From NCBI GenBank assembly GCA_023052935.1, contig CM041294.1, positions 154,567,399 through 154,631,398 on the forward strand: DNA of 64,000 nt. The letters run 5' to 3'. The stretch comes from Piezodorus guildinii. Its lineage: Eukaryota; Arthropoda; Insecta; Hemiptera; Pentatomidae. Positions 1 through 11,829 of this stretch are shown here, one piece after another. The first letter of the stretch is position 1. The number at the start of each line of letters is the position of its first letter. Made by a program: the position numbers and the translations under genes. The notes beneath the pieces are model-generated. The model saw only the letters and a list, made by a program, of their open reading frames with translations, did not search any database and had not been told where the DNA came from.

Positions 1-734
1 GATAAATCAAAATTACCTAACATAATTGGCTTTAGAAGTTTTTTTTTGATATATCGATATTTTGATTGATATCAGATACTATGTCTTCAAGTATGAAACA
101 TGCAGGAAATTTATTGGTCGTTAAAATTTCAAATACCTATGTTTTTACTCAAAATGAACTGAAGCTATAGGGTAATACTTAAAAAAGTGTGTTTTCCGAG
201 CTGTTTATAAGTGAAGTCAGGAACTAGCATTATAACATTGGTTTTATCGGTGGTCTTTAATTCGTGTGGAATCCAACATTCAAGCTTTTTCCTTTCCAAT
301 CACCTTGGGGTGATCATTGAAGGTCGATTTGCTAAGGTTAGATTTTCTCGCAAGTTCTGGAATAGTTGTTCTCCAGTTTTATTCCACCAATACCCGCAGG
401 ACATGGTCATCGAGATAGGAGGTTCTTTCCCAACCTTGTTTGTCTACAAGGCTGAAGTCTTTCTTCCGAAATTTCTTTAACAGTTGTTGACCAGTGCTCT
501 CATTATTCTTTTCCTCGTCCCAGACTTTGTCGATGTTCCTAGCCGTTGTTTTACCCGTTCAAGACGAGTTCAAACTCGTAAAACTATATTGTAAAGAATA
601 TTCAAGATACTACATTATTTTGCGGTCAACCCGATCTTATACAGTTTACACGTGAGATGAGATTGTGTTCACAATGGAATCGTTATTATTATTAGGTTTG
701 TCCTTAAAATAAGTTAGCTTATTGTTGAAAAAAA
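1..734. other. unassigned AT-rich sequence
   Basis: No repeat family used elsewhere in this annotation is recognisable here. The longest open frame (211-480, +) opens on GTG, matches no family I know and has no supporting signal, so I do not call it a gene. Confidence 0.4.
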
Positions 735-1622
735 TGTCGAGCGGGCAACACACGACTTTCACTTACCTCCATTTTTAAAATCAATGAAAGAATTTTCAAA
801 TACAGTTAGAGATAAAAATACGTGAAACTATTAAATAATTAACTAAATTGAATTTATATAGAAACATTTGTTTTAATTAAAAATCTATTATATTATTATA
901 TAATATAATCAGTTAGTTTTATCGTCTTTTCATCACTTTCTATTAATTTTCAAAAGGTTGTGTATAAGATAATACTTTTTCTAAAATCTTTAGCTTTCAA
1001 ACGGTATATTATACATGTATATTACTGTTCTTATGTTCAAAAACAAAAAATTGCATAAAAAAAAAATATTTTTTTTGTTTTCCCCTTTATTTGGGTATCG
1101 AATTCATTCAATTTACATATTTACCTGTTTTTCATCAGTGTTAACAAGATAATATAGTTATTTTTATAGAATCAACAAAATTAAAGGTACTTAGGATAAA
1201 GAAAATTTTAAATATCGGCATTTAAACCCTGTCAGACCATTTTTATCCGAATGAAACCTAAATGATATTAAAACTTATTAAATTATACATCGATATAGCG
1301 AGTTTAATCAAAATCGTCGGAACCGTTTTTGAGAAAATCGAAAAAAGGTGCAAAATGCATGGTATAAAGTGGCTCTTCTGGAAAGCTCATTTTGATGAAA
1401 AAGGTTTTGTAACGTCTCGGGCGTATATTTGTCTTAAATATGAAATTTTAGTTTCATAGGACTTACCGCTTCCGCCCGGGAGTTACCACACAGACCTTTT
1501 TGCGGGACTTGGTTATTTGGACTCATCGGACCCTAAAATGTGTATTTCCGTTTAAAACAGGAATTCGTAAATTTTCACGATCGCAATACTTTCCCTTACT
1601 ATATATAGTAAGTGAAAGTAAA
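735..1622 (-). repeat. TR900 repeat copy A, near full length
   Basis: This is a near-complete copy of the commonest repeat in the window. Read on the plus strand it opens with the conserved GCGGGCAACACACG block, then the 12-mer ACTTTCACTTAC (755-766), and it ends with the inverse 12-mer GTAAGTGAAAGT (1608-1619). An 18-bp palindrome (CTTACTATATATAGTAAG) overlaps that last 12-mer. The microsatellite slot near 1490 holds only about three CA units. Open frames inside it are also seen in other copies and carry no known domain. It looks like a non-autonomous element of unknown class. Confidence 0.75.
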
Positions 1623-3110
1623 AACAACAACAATAAATGGCCTATTTACAGAAGGGTGTATAGGCCTTACGACCTGATGATCTAAAAAAATAATTTTCCT
1701 AAAATACTCAACTATTTTTACTTTTATTCATAAACCGATATATTGTTGGACGATGCGTGATATATGCGTCGTGTTAATGGATGCGTGACAGCCGTAATGG
1801 GATTGATATGTTACCTGCCCCCGCTGCTCAAGCTAATGTACAAGCTGTGTAGGACGTCTTCGAGACCTGTCTGGGTGGGTCTTCAGGCATCAGAGGCTGT
1901 GGCCCTTTTGGTAGAAGGGTCGTTGGCCTTCATTCGTCAGTTATAATAAGTATTTCATGAATAATAGTTTCCTTTTTATCTGTTTTCCTATAGATTTTTG
2001 GGTTTAATGGACAAACATGGAACAGGTCATAGGGCAATACTTACCCAGCTCATATTTTGTTTGTTCCAACATTCTGACGAGGCACCTGTTGGAACTTGCG
2101 CTTAGCAAGTTTTGCATTTCAACACTTGTACCTCAACCAACTTTTCAATGCTAGTCAAAATTGGTTTTGGAACACCCCTATCTTTGCGATGTGCTTAAAA
2201 ACGTAACTTTGCTTTCACAACACAACTTTGGTTTTACATCAAACCGGTAACTAAGACGTGATTTTTATCCAATTTTCTGATAATGGATATAGAAGTTGCT
2301 TTTTGCATATCAGAAATAATTATATTTATAAATTTAGCTCTCAATCAGACCTGTCATCGCATTATATCTTAAAAGACAATGTATATGAAACTCAAAATTT
2401 TAACGGAAGTTCTCCCTGTCTCCTAGATCTTCAATAAAAGAGGGTCTCTAGAGCCTATGAAAAAATAGTTGATCGATTATCTCAAAAACAATACGTCATT
2501 TCAGAAGTAATCAAAGTTTCTACTACTTAAAAGCAAAATCATCTGCATTTCCTTTTTAGCAAATGACATAATCTATTAATGCATATTGTAACTTCGTATC
2601 GAGTGATTATACATGTATTGTGCTCAAGTTGTGTACATGTATTGTTGCTGTTATTTAAAAATAAGTTTAAGTATTTTGTTAAAGTTTGTTTTCTTTTGTT
2701 GCGATCAATTGAAACGGGTAAATTGCTAAAAAAAAATTGGGTCTAAGCCTGTTGGCGTATGATGTAAAAATAAAGGACTGTTTTGAATGAGTTAATTGGT
2801 AACGATAACTTGCTGGCATAATCCGCGACTTAAACGTTACCGTAATCCTTATTATGCAAGGTAGGATAAATACAAAATAAAATAAAGTTTGTTTCGTACT
2901 TGATTCGTATAATAATAAGAATATTTATATTGATAAATAAATAAATAATGATTATTTACAATGTACACTAGATACAAATATGATTTGTATCATAATTTTA
3001 GTCATCCTCTTTCATTTAACAGTTTAAGATAGTTTAAGTCTTTAGATAATTTGTATGAGACAATTGGGAAAGTAAATAGCAAAAAAACCTACACAATTTT
3101 TTTTTTTTAT
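1623..3110. other. unassigned sequence
   Basis: About 1.5 kb with no recognised repeat or gene. A slightly GC-richer patch at 1764-1946 carries a 60-codon open frame with no recognisable motif. The rest is AT-rich with short A and T runs. Confidence 0.35.
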
Positions 3111-3485
3111 TAAAAAACCATCAAACTCTTTCCGTATCCAATCCTTAATCCAAAATCGTTCGCAAAACCTTTAACGCTCGTTACTTACGAATAAAATTAT
3201 TCACGACCTTAATGTTCCATATGTTGCTGATTCAGTCCGTACCTGGTGTCACTCCTTCCATGAAAAACTCCACTTCCACTCTAATCCATTGATTACAACC
3301 CCGGTTTCCTCTTCAATTCCTGATAATCCTCCGAGGCGTCTAAAATGATGGCCTCGAAACCTTCTTGTTTAGACTCGTTACTAAAGTGTGCTGCCAATGG
3401 GCAGTTTCTCTTCATGTGTTTTATCATTAATCAGTATATTTACTTGTTGTATTTTATATAGTTGTAAATTTCAATAAAAATATAT
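3111..3485 (+). pseudogene. Jockey-type LINE 3' end fragment (degenerate)
   Basis: This aligns by eye with the better-preserved fragment at 53331-53880. Both share the region coding for the ORF2 C-terminus (a track ending in a PPRR-to-WPRD-like signature) and the 3' UTR block containing GCCAATGGGCAGTTTCTC. Here the reading frame is broken and the signature is mutated, and the copy ends in an AATAAA-rich tail near 3470. It is an old 5'-truncated copy. Confidence 0.6.
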
Positions 3486-4094
3486 TAGAAAAAAGAATAA
3501 GTATATTTATTTATATACAATATTTACAATGTAGATATAAATGTAAATGTAGATATAAATAATCGTGATTCGTACTGTTTTTTGGCCAGCTACTGTTATA
3601 GGAGGTTATTTGGTCGATATCCCACTCATCTGCTAATAATTTCTTTTACTTTCTAGTACCCACTTTATAGAGGATTGGTGGCCCCCAGTAGAGTTCCTTG
3701 CCCCCAGAGTCGACGCAGTTCTGAAATAAATGAGATCGAACTTGAGATCCGCTTGAATCCGTTGATTGATTGAACTTGAATCCGCTGGTTCCAGTTAGTA
3801 TATTTATATACAGAGTGAAAGACGGACTCTGAGCAGTATACCCCTATACACATTTATAATTGAAACAGTTTAATATTGACAGGGGCCTGGAGATGGATCC
3901 GCACTCCGGATATAATGCAGGGGTCCCCCTCTCTGTTTCCCGCTTTAGGGACAACGTGTTGGGCTCAAATTGAATATTGAATCCAGATAATACTCTGGCA
4001 ACAACAGCTCATTCCTGAACGTCCGCGCCGCTGAAAGCAATATCTGTCCCCATTCAATTCCATTCTGGGTGACGTTTCGTCAGTTCAGCCTTTC
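3486..4094. other. unassigned sequence
   Basis: No recognised element. A moderately GC-rich stretch (about 3880-4080) contains no extended frame that I recognise. Confidence 0.35.
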
Positions 4095-4183
4095 TCTTAA
4101 TATGAAGAATTATTTAAACTAAAACAAATCTGTTTCACGCAACACAGACTTTCATTTACCTCCGTTGTTAAAATCAATTAAAT
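4095..4183 (-). repeat. TR900 terminal fragment
   Basis: This is a short piece of one TR900 end: a variant of the CAACACACGACTTTCACTTACCTCC block with several substitutions. The preceding GTCAGTTCAGCC block (about 4078) also precedes the TR900 fragment near 13680, so these two loci share flanking sequence as well. It ends where the LINE tail at 4184 begins. Confidence 0.55.
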
Positions 4184-4976
4184 AATAATAATAATAATAA
4201 TGTGTTTTATTGTTTAATTTACATACATAAATTTACTATACATTTATATATTGCACACTATGCATAGACTTTAGTCCATCTGCAGAATAGCGCGCCTTAA
4301 CAGAATATTCTTTACAAATATTATATAAATAATAATTATAATATAAAACTAACTGAACATTTTTTCCCCACATTTTTCCCCCTTTATTTAAATATTAAAT
4401 TCTGATATAAGTAAATATCTATATTTCCAGGCCCTTAAATGATAGTTATGCAATGCTACCCAATTTTCACCGTTTAGGTAATTTATGTATTCCTGTCTGG
4501 ACAATACTGCCCCACCAAGCCAACGCATCCTTATTTCTGATAGCACAGAGCAGACCCCTACATAATGGTACATATCCTCAAAGTCTTTATTATTACATAA
4601 ACTACAATAATGTAGTTCTTCCGCCCTTGTAACATTACAATTAAGGTACAGAAGCTGTCCTCTTATTTTAATTATTGATCTGATGAGTCCCAGGCCGTAT
4701 CTATCAGAGATATAACTGTTCTCCCCTAAATCACAATTTAATTCTTTATACAGTCGATGGTGAATAGATTTGTTGGCTTTAACCAGTAAACCATTTCTAA
4801 AGTCTTCTCTTATATATTCTATTAACCCTTTAAAACATTGCTTCTTTCCATCTACTAAATAATCACTATTTTGCCAGTTATATCTCCGACACAAAGACCG
4901 GAAATCATCACACCACCATAAATTTCTTTTAATAATTTCCTCTGCCAAAATCTTAGTCAGTCTATGGCTGGGTAAC
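4184..4976 (-). pseudogene. 5'-truncated LINE, ORF2 C-terminal domain
   Basis: The reverse strand is open from 4981 to 4388 (197 codons). It carries a Cys-His zinc-knuckle pattern, C-x2-C-x9-H-x4-C (C126, C129, H139, C144). That spacing is usual after the reverse transcriptase of many LINE polyproteins. No reverse transcriptase motif is present, so only the C-terminus survives. The 3' side ends in a (TAA)n tail (about 4183-4200, plus-strand reading). ATCAAT occurs on both sides (4173-4178 and 4977-4982) and may be a short target-site duplication. The intact frame suggests a fairly recent insertion. The LINE clade is not determined. Confidence 0.65.
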
Positions 4977-4982
4977 ATCAAT

Positions 4983-5975
4983 ACTTTTTGAATATACTGA
5001 ATATTTAGGTAAGAATTTTTATATACTGTTAGAAATGAGCATATGTGAGTAGGTCAAGAAAAAATGTAAATCATTTTTTATTTTTGCTTATTTTTTTTTT
5101 GTTTAACTTAATAATTTTATTTGCATGTGTAAGTTACAATCAGCTAATGAGTAGTGCATCCTCTTGGCATTCATTTTTTCAGGGCAGAAGGTCTCTCATC
5201 CAACTCCCTTTCATTCTACGCCGAGTTATGTACGGTATGTCAGTTGTAGCAATGTTTTGTACAAGCTTGTTTCTATGTTCATTAAGGGTATTTTTTTTAT
5301 TTATTTTTTTTTATTGAGGGTAGGGGAACAATCTTTCATGGACGATGTGTGACTGACTATACAAGCCCACAACAGTGTGAGATTCTTGCTCACTAAAAAA
5401 CAACCTCCCTATTCGCCTTTACCACCCCACACTAACTGCCGCCAGACCACTACTTTGCGGGGGTAGGGGGCAGTATGGCTATGTGCCTAATTCAGTAATG
5501 GATATCTTTATCTGATCTATCTATCTTATAAGTCTTACCTGGCCGCTCCTTTCCGACTTGTGCCGCATATTCTATCACAGCATTCCAGTTATCCTCTTTG
5601 GTCATCATTAGGTTGACCAAGTTTTCTAGAACATAAGAATGCTGTCTAGTTCATCCTTTTATTTGGCGAGTATGAAGGGTATTGTTTGAAACAAACGGTG
5701 GTGAGTTCGTTGCCAGCCTTAAAAATTGCGATTGAAAGGTTTGTACTTATCGTATGTGTATATTTTTAGCACACCGTTTATTTCTCAAGCGTAAGTCCAT
5801 ATTGTTTTAATAAATAAGTGTATACATTAAGTTTCTTGCTGGCGTATAATTTAGAATGTCTATGTAGTATTGAATATATTAGTATCTTAAGTCAAAAGTT
5901 TAGCGTTTTACGTTTTGTCTTGACGCGTGGGCCTCACGTGAATCTTTAATAATCAATCATATTGAGTTTCGATAG
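4983..5975. other. unassigned, partly T-rich sequence
   Basis: The overlapping open frames at 5045-5352 are low-complexity translations of T-rich DNA and I do not regard them as genes. A GC-richer patch lies at about 5400-5480. No recognised element. Confidence 0.35.
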
Positions 5976-6390
5976 GAACATGTGGTTTATTAAATAATCT
6001 ATTCTATTATTATCTTTAACAGTCAGGCTTTTCACCACTCTCCATTAAATTCTACAGTGTTGTGAATTAGATAGTATTTTTTCCTAAAAACTTAAGCTTT
6101 CCAACTGTATGTTATACATCTATATTACTGTTCTTATGCTCAAAAATTACAAAAGTAGCATTTACGAATATCGAATTCGTTGAACTTATATATTTACACA
6201 TTTATTACAGTGCTAACAAAATCATTTTTGTAATATTTTTCGAATCTATAAAATTATTTTAATCGGAATAAAACCTATATGGTATTAATGTCCATTAAAT
6301 TTTATAACGATACTGCAAGTTTAATCGAAATCGTAAGAGCCGTTTTTGAGTAAATCGTTTAAAGGGGGAAAAGGTCGCTTGCTGTAACAT
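5976..6390 (-). repeat. TR900 fragment, degenerate
   Basis: The segment matches the middle of TR900: the TATTATTATC, CACTCTCCATTAA, TTTCCAACTGTAT and ATCGAATTCGTT blocks occur in the usual order. Many substitutions and internal losses mark it as an old copy. Both ends are missing. Confidence 0.55.
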
Positions 6391-6734
6391 CTTCTACATG
6401 AAGTGACGAATAGTTTTAAAAACTTATTACTACTAATTATAATACATAACAATTTTATATTTTTATATTATTATAGTTCAGTAAAATTGGGTTTTAACCC
6501 GAACATCTAAAAAACAAAGCTAAAAACCGTCATTAATTGTACAGTACCCTTCCCTTATTTACTAGTGAAAAATCCCAAAGTTTTCCTCGTCGTATTTTGT
6601 AATGGGGAGCAGGAGAATCAGAAAAAAAAATTAATATTTTTCAGTTTTATGTGAATATCTCTAAAAGTATTATCTTAATCGAAAACATCATTCCACACAA
6701 AATTGAAGTACTTTAAATTGTCTTTAAAAATAAT

Positions 6735-7290
6735 TATGTAGACGTTTTAGCTCTCTTCTCCTTTGATTCCGTTGAATATTGAATTCGTTCAAATTATAGA
6801 TTTACCCGTTTTTTATCAATGCTAACATGATACTGTTAATTTATTCAAATCTACAAAATTAATAGTACTTAACCGGTAGACAATTTAAAATATCCGCATT
6901 TAAGCCCTGTCAAACTATTTCAATCAGAATAAAAGCTTCATCGTATTAAAGCCTATTAAATTTTACATCGATACAAGGAATTTAATCAAAATCGTTAGAG
7001 CTGTTTTTGAGAAAATCGTAAAAAGGTTCAAAATGCATGGTGTGATGTAGATCTTCTGGTGAGCTAATTTTGAGGAAAAATTTGCAGTAACATCTGGGAC
7101 GTATAGTTGTTTCATATATGAAATTTCAGTTTCGTACAACTTTTCGTTTCTGTGCTAGACTTACGACATTCAGACCCGTTTGCGAGTTTTGGTTATTTGG
7201 ACTTACCGAACCCTAAACCGTGTATTTCCGTTATAACTGGGAATCCAAAATTTTCACGATCGTAATATTTTTCCTTTTAATATATTTCTT
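6735..7290 (-). repeat. TR900 fragment, degenerate
   Basis: The second half of a TR900 unit in the same orientation as the fragment at 5976. It includes the AAATCGTTAGAGC, GGTTATTTGGACT, GTGTATTTCCGTT and TTTTCACGATCGTAATA blocks. The terminal palindrome is eroded to TTTAATATATTT. With 5976-6390 it may be one old copy split by about 340 bp of other sequence. Confidence 0.55.
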
Positions 7291-8070
7291 ATGTGTAGAG
7301 GTAAGTGGGAATTGAAAAAAATATTGCGCGCATCAGTCCAATTTCATTTAATTTTCTTATTGCAAATAATTAATATAAGTTTATAGGTGTCTCCTATGGT
7401 TTAATAGCTAGCATAACAACCTTCTATGTGCAAAAAAGAAGTACAATTAATTTGAAGGTATTGAACTGTTGTAATAACCTTGTGATTCAACATTCTGATT
7501 TTCTTTTAATACTTTTTGTTTCATCCGCTATAAACCGGATTGTAAACAGATAAAATAGTTGTGGATTATTCTGGAAACTGTCTGAAACCCTTTAGTTTAT
7601 TCCATGTAGAATATTTTCCCTTCTTTATTAGTATTATTTCAGAATTTTTTCCCCTCATTTCTTTGTCAAGCCATAGCACACGCGGTCGGACGTCATCGCC
7701 TGATTTCCTGGAGTGTGTCCGGTATTAGTCAAGTCCTTGGATATATTTTTATAGGCTCATAATTATGTCGGTTTGCGAGGCTTAAGGATAAAATACTTAT
7801 GGCATTCATTTTATATTTTATTAATGTAATTTAGAACTGACATGACGCACACTTAATATGCCGAGTGTAGTTACGTACTATCTCTTTTATCGGTTAATAT
7901 TATCAATGAAACGGACACACAAGTTTTTTTTCTCTCACTTTTTCAAGGATTAGACAGTTCGAAAATAAAAAAATAAAACAACATAAAAATATAAGTACAT
8001 TCTGCAGTAGTATGTATTTTTCTTTAGAAGTTATATTAGCTATAAATTTAACATTATGTTGGACCATAGT
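7291..8070. other. unassigned sequence
   Basis: No recognised element. The minus-strand frame at 7903-8085 runs into the mariner end at 8072 and has no coding support. Confidence 0.35.
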
Positions 8071-8071
8071 A

Positions 8072-8447
8072 TTGGGTTGTGTCACATGAAATGTACGTTT
8101 TCAAGGTAAAGGATTTTTATTAAAAATACGATATGAAAACAAGATAATTTTATTCGAAGTATTTACCTTCTTTTTCTACACATTTTTCCCAACGTGACAC
8201 CAACTTTTTTATCCCCGAACTGAAAAACTCTGAGCTTTAAAGTGAAACAAAATATGAAACTTGATCATCATTTTCAAAAGTTTTCGTTTGACGAAGTGCT
8301 CTAAATTCCTGAACAGGTGGTAATCTGTTGGAGACAAGTCGGGAGAATATGGTGGGTGCGGAAGAACTTCGTAGCCCAGTCCTTTCAATTTTTGCACGGT
8401 ATGTTTTGAAACATGGGGTCTTGCTGCCGCTCAGTGAGATCATAATG
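8072..8447 (-). mobile_element. mariner deletion derivative, copy 1
   Basis: It starts at a TA (8070-8071) with TTGGGTTGTGTCACATGAAA, the terminal sequence shared by all four mariner copies here. On the minus strand it encodes the transposase C-terminal track with the PHPPYSPDLSPTDYHLF signature of DD34D mariners, but broken. The middle of the gene is missing: the sequence jumps from the region upstream of that signature to a GCTGCCGCTCAGTGAG block. That junction is identical in copy 2. The copy stops at 8447, where an inverted-repeat arm begins, so its other end is missing. Confidence 0.8.
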
Positions 8448-8703
8448 AATAAAGTATTAAAACTTATAAATAAAGATTACTTAACGAAAAGTGTATAAAT
8501 AAAAAAAAACTACAGCCAATGCGGGGGGAAAAATGGAATCACAAATCTGAAACAACAAAAACCGTATTACACAAAACAAAACTTAAAACATTCTTTAGCA
8601 ATATTAGAGCGAAAAATATTAAAATATATTCAGATAAATATTGCAGTATTAAGTAATAACACTAGATCATTTTTATGTAATAATAAATTTAACATGTTTA
8701 ATA
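8448..8703 (+). repeat. left arm of ~255-bp inverted repeat
   Basis: The sequence from AATGAATAAAGTATT to AATTTAACATGTTTAAT matches the reverse complement of 9738-9996 along almost its whole length, with scattered substitutions and small indels. It lies between two mariner derivatives. No coding frame or known terminal motif was recognised. Confidence 0.75.
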
Positions 8704-9090
8704 TTGGGTTGTGTCACATGAAATGTCCATTTTCAAGGTAAAGGATTTTTATTAAAAATACGATATGAAAACAAGATAATTTTATTCGAAGTATTTACCT
8801 TCTTTTTCTAAACATTTTTCCGAATGTGACACCAACGTTTTCATCCCCGAACTCAAAAACTCTGAGCTTTGAAGTGAAACAAAATCTGAAAACGCATTTT
8901 TCACTTGATCATCATTTTAAAAAAGTTTTCCTTTGACGAAGTTGTCTAAATTCCTGAACAGGTGGTGATCTGTTGGAGACAGGTCGGGAGAATATGGTGG
9001 GTGCGGAAGAACTTCGTAGCCCAGTCCTTTCAATTTTTGCACGGTATGTTTTGAAACATGGGGTCTTGCTGCCGCTCAGTGAGATCATGA
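8704..9090 (-). mobile_element. mariner deletion derivative, copy 2
   Basis: It begins after a TA at 8702-8703 with the same terminus as copy 1 and carries the same internal junction (GGGGTC joined to TTGCTGCCGCTCAG near 9063). The transposase signature PHPPYSP is readable on the minus strand but frames are broken. The far end fades after about 9090 and no second terminal repeat is visible. It sits at the inner edge of the 8448 inverted arm, so it probably inserted there. Confidence 0.8.
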
Positions 9091-9737
9091 GGTACCCATG
9101 TTTCACCCTCAAAAATGTAACAAGTTGGAGACGCTCCTGTTAGTTTTGCTTGTATCCGAAATATGTCGATAGTTCCCATATTAGAAATTTAACGGGAATT
9201 TTTATTTTTCTGTTTTTAAGAGTAAAAATAATTTTATTTAAATGAAAAAGAGGTCAAACCTCTTTCTAAAAGATGTAAATCTTAGAAGCAATAAAACATT
9301 ATTACTGTTATTTATTTATTTTTTATATTATTCGACTGGTTTAAAAGATTTCTTCCTGATATATTACTTTGAAATCTATTCCACTAAACTTTTTAAAAAT
9401 TATTTTTATTTGATTTAGACATTATTTTGTTATTGTTGATGATAGATATATCGTTCCTGCAACCTTTATGTCAGTAAAGCGTGTGGTCATATTACTGAAA
9501 TACAGATCTGAACTTGGAGCAGGAAATGGAAAGCACGAGCAACTAAATGGGTTTATGAATGAAGTTGTGTGACGGGTGTCCTTGCTGGGTTTATTACCGT
9601 AAAAGTCTGGGTTAAAACTGTTTCTTTGTTTTATTATCATAGTTAATGAGGTTTTAATAGTTAATTTTCTTCATATTATTCAATATCTATATTACATTGA
9701 CAAGATTTTGTTTTTTATTATTAGTTTTTTTATGTTA
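9091..9737. other. spacer inside the inverted repeat
   Basis: The interval between mariner copy 2 and the right arm is AT-rich. A 72-codon minus-strand frame (9640-9422) has no recognisable domain and I do not call it. Confidence 0.35.
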
Positions 9738-9996
9738 TTATACATGTTAAATTTATTATAATATAAAAATGATCTAGTGTTATTACTCAATACTGCAATA
9801 TTTATCTGAATAATTTTAATATTTTTCGCTCTAGAATAAAGAATGTTTTAAGTTTTGTTTTGGATTGGTTGGTTTGTACGGTATTTGTGGCTTCAGGCTT
9901 GTGATTCCGTTTTTCCCATTGGCTGTAGTTTTTTTTATTCATACACTTTTCGTTAGGTAATCTTTATTTATAAGTTTCAATACTTTATTCATTAGT
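9738..9996 (-). repeat. right arm of ~255-bp inverted repeat
   Basis: Reverse-complement partner of 8448-8703. The outermost block (AAGTTTCAATACTTTATTCATT, 9975-9996) mirrors the left arm outer edge. The loop plus arms span about 1.55 kb. No flanking target-site duplication was found: the left neighbour is a mariner and the right neighbour a TR900 tail. Confidence 0.75.
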
Positions 9997-10046
9997 TTTT
10001 AAATTGATTTTAACAACGGAGGTAATTGAAGTGGTGGGTTGCGCAT
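9997..10046 (+). repeat. TR900 tail fragment
   Basis: About 50 bp matching the downstream end of TR900 in sense orientation (TTTTAACAACGGAGGTAA then a variant of the GTGTTGCGC block). The rest of the unit was lost where the inverted-repeat arm begins. Copy B follows directly. Confidence 0.5.
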
Positions 10047-10948
10047 ATGTGCTTTTACTCTCACTTACTATATATAGTAAGGGGAAGTATTGCGATCGTG
10101 AAAATTTTCGAATTCCAGCTTTCAACGGAAATACACGTTTTAGGGTCCCCTGAGTCCAAATAACCAAGTCCCGCAAAAAGGTCTGTGTGTGTGGTAACTC
10201 CCGGGCGGAAACGGTAAGTCCTATGAAACTGAAATTTAATATTTAAGACAACTATACGCCCGAGACGTGACAAACCTTTTTCCATCCAAATGAGCCTACC
10301 AGAAGAGGCACTTAATATCTTGCATTTTGCACCTTTTTCCGATTTTCTCGAAAACGGTTCCGTCGATTTTGATTAAATTCGCTATATCGATGTAAAATTT
10401 AATGGGCTTTAATATCATGTAGGTTTTATTCTGATTAAAATGGTCTGACAGGACTTAAATGCCGATATTTTAAATTTTCTTCCCCTAAAGTACCTGTAAT
10501 TTTGTTGATTCTATAAAAATGACTATATTATCTTGTTAACGCTGATGAAAAACGAGTAAATATATAAATTGAATAAATTCGATACCCAACTAAAGGAGAA
10601 ACAGAAAAAATATTTTTTTAATGCAATTTTTCGTTTTTGAAAAAAAGAGCAATAATATACATGTATGATATACCGATGTAAAGCTAAAGATTTCGGAGAA
10701 AGTATTATCTCATACAGAAGCTTTTGAAAGTTAATATAGAGTGATAAAATGAACATGAAACAAACTGATTATTTTAGATAATAATATAATAGATTTTTTA
10801 ATGAAACACATGTTTCTACAGAAATTTAATTTAATTAATTCCTTAATAGTTTCACGTATTTTTATCTCTAACTGTTTTTGAAAATTCTTTCATTGCTTTC
10901 AAAATGGAGGTAAGTGAAAGTCGTGTGTTGCCCGCACCAGATTTTTTT
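10047..10948 (+). repeat. TR900 repeat copy B, full length
   Basis: A good representative of the family in sense orientation. It opens with the near-palindromic end (18-bp perfect core at 10064-10081), followed by a GCGATCGTGAAAATTTTCGA block, the TG microsatellite slot (about five TG units near 10186), the CTCCCGGGCGGAAACGG block, a conserved AT-rich middle, and the downstream end GTAAGTGAAAGTCGTGTG at 10911-10928. Copy C follows head to tail. The minus-strand frames seen inside recur in other copies only because the DNA is conserved. Confidence 0.8.
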
Positions 10949-11075
10949 TTTTACTTTCACTTACTATATTTAGTAAGGGAAAGTATTGCGATCGTGAAAA
11001 TTTTCGAATTCCAGTTTTCAACGGAAATACACGTTTTAGGGCCCCTGAGTCCAAATAACCAAGTCCCGCCAAAAA

Positions 11076-11106
<31 letters not shown>

Positions 11107-11829
11107 GTAACTCCCGGGCGGAAACGGTAAGTCCTAAGAAACTGAAATTTCATGATTAAGACAACTGTATGCCCGAGACGTGACAAAACTTGTTTTATCT
11201 AAATGAGCTTACCAGGAGAGGCACTTTATACCATGCATTTGCACCTTTTTTCGATTTTCTCGAAAACTGTTTCGACGATTTTGATTAAACTCGCTATATC
11301 GATGTAAAATTTAATGGGCTTTAATATCATTTAGGTTTCATTCGGATAAAAATGGTCTGACAGGGCTTAAATGCCGATATTTTAAATTTTCATTCTCTAA
11401 AGTACCTTTAATTTTGTTTATTCTATAAAAATAACCATATTATCTTGTTACCACTGATGAAAAACAGGTAAATATATAAATTTAATGAATTCGATATCCA
11501 ACTAAAGGAAAAAACTGAAAAAATATATTTTAAAAGAATTTTTTTGTTTTTTAACATAAGAGCAGTAATATAAATAATATGATATAACGTTGGAAAGCTA
11601 AAGATTAAAAAAAATATCATCTTATACTCAAGCTTTTAAAAGTTAATAGAGAGCGATGAAAAGAAGATAAAACTAACTGATTATTTTAGATAATAATATA
11701 ATAGATTTTTTAATAAAACACATGTTTCTATAGAAATTCAATTTAATTAATTCCTTAATAGTTTCACGTATTTATATCTCTAACTGTATTAGAAAATTCT
11801 TTCATTGATTTTAAAAATAGTTGTAAGTG
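10949..11829 (+). repeat. TR900 repeat copy C, tandem with B
   Basis: It starts in the T-run directly after copy B and repeats the whole unit in the same orientation. The palindrome core has one change (TATTTAGTAAG). The microsatellite slot is expanded to 14 TG units (11079-11106), against five in copy B. The downstream end is cut after GTAAGTG at about 11829. Confidence 0.8.

Noticed and set aside
5045..5352. Two overlapping hydrophobic open frames that might look like membrane proteins
   Set aside because: Hydrophobicity comes from T-rich DNA; no conserved motif and one frame contradicts the other.
10047..11829. TR900 copies B and C as LTRs of a retrotransposon
   Set aside because: There is no internal coding region, primer-binding site or polypurine tract between them, and other copies stand alone in both orientations.
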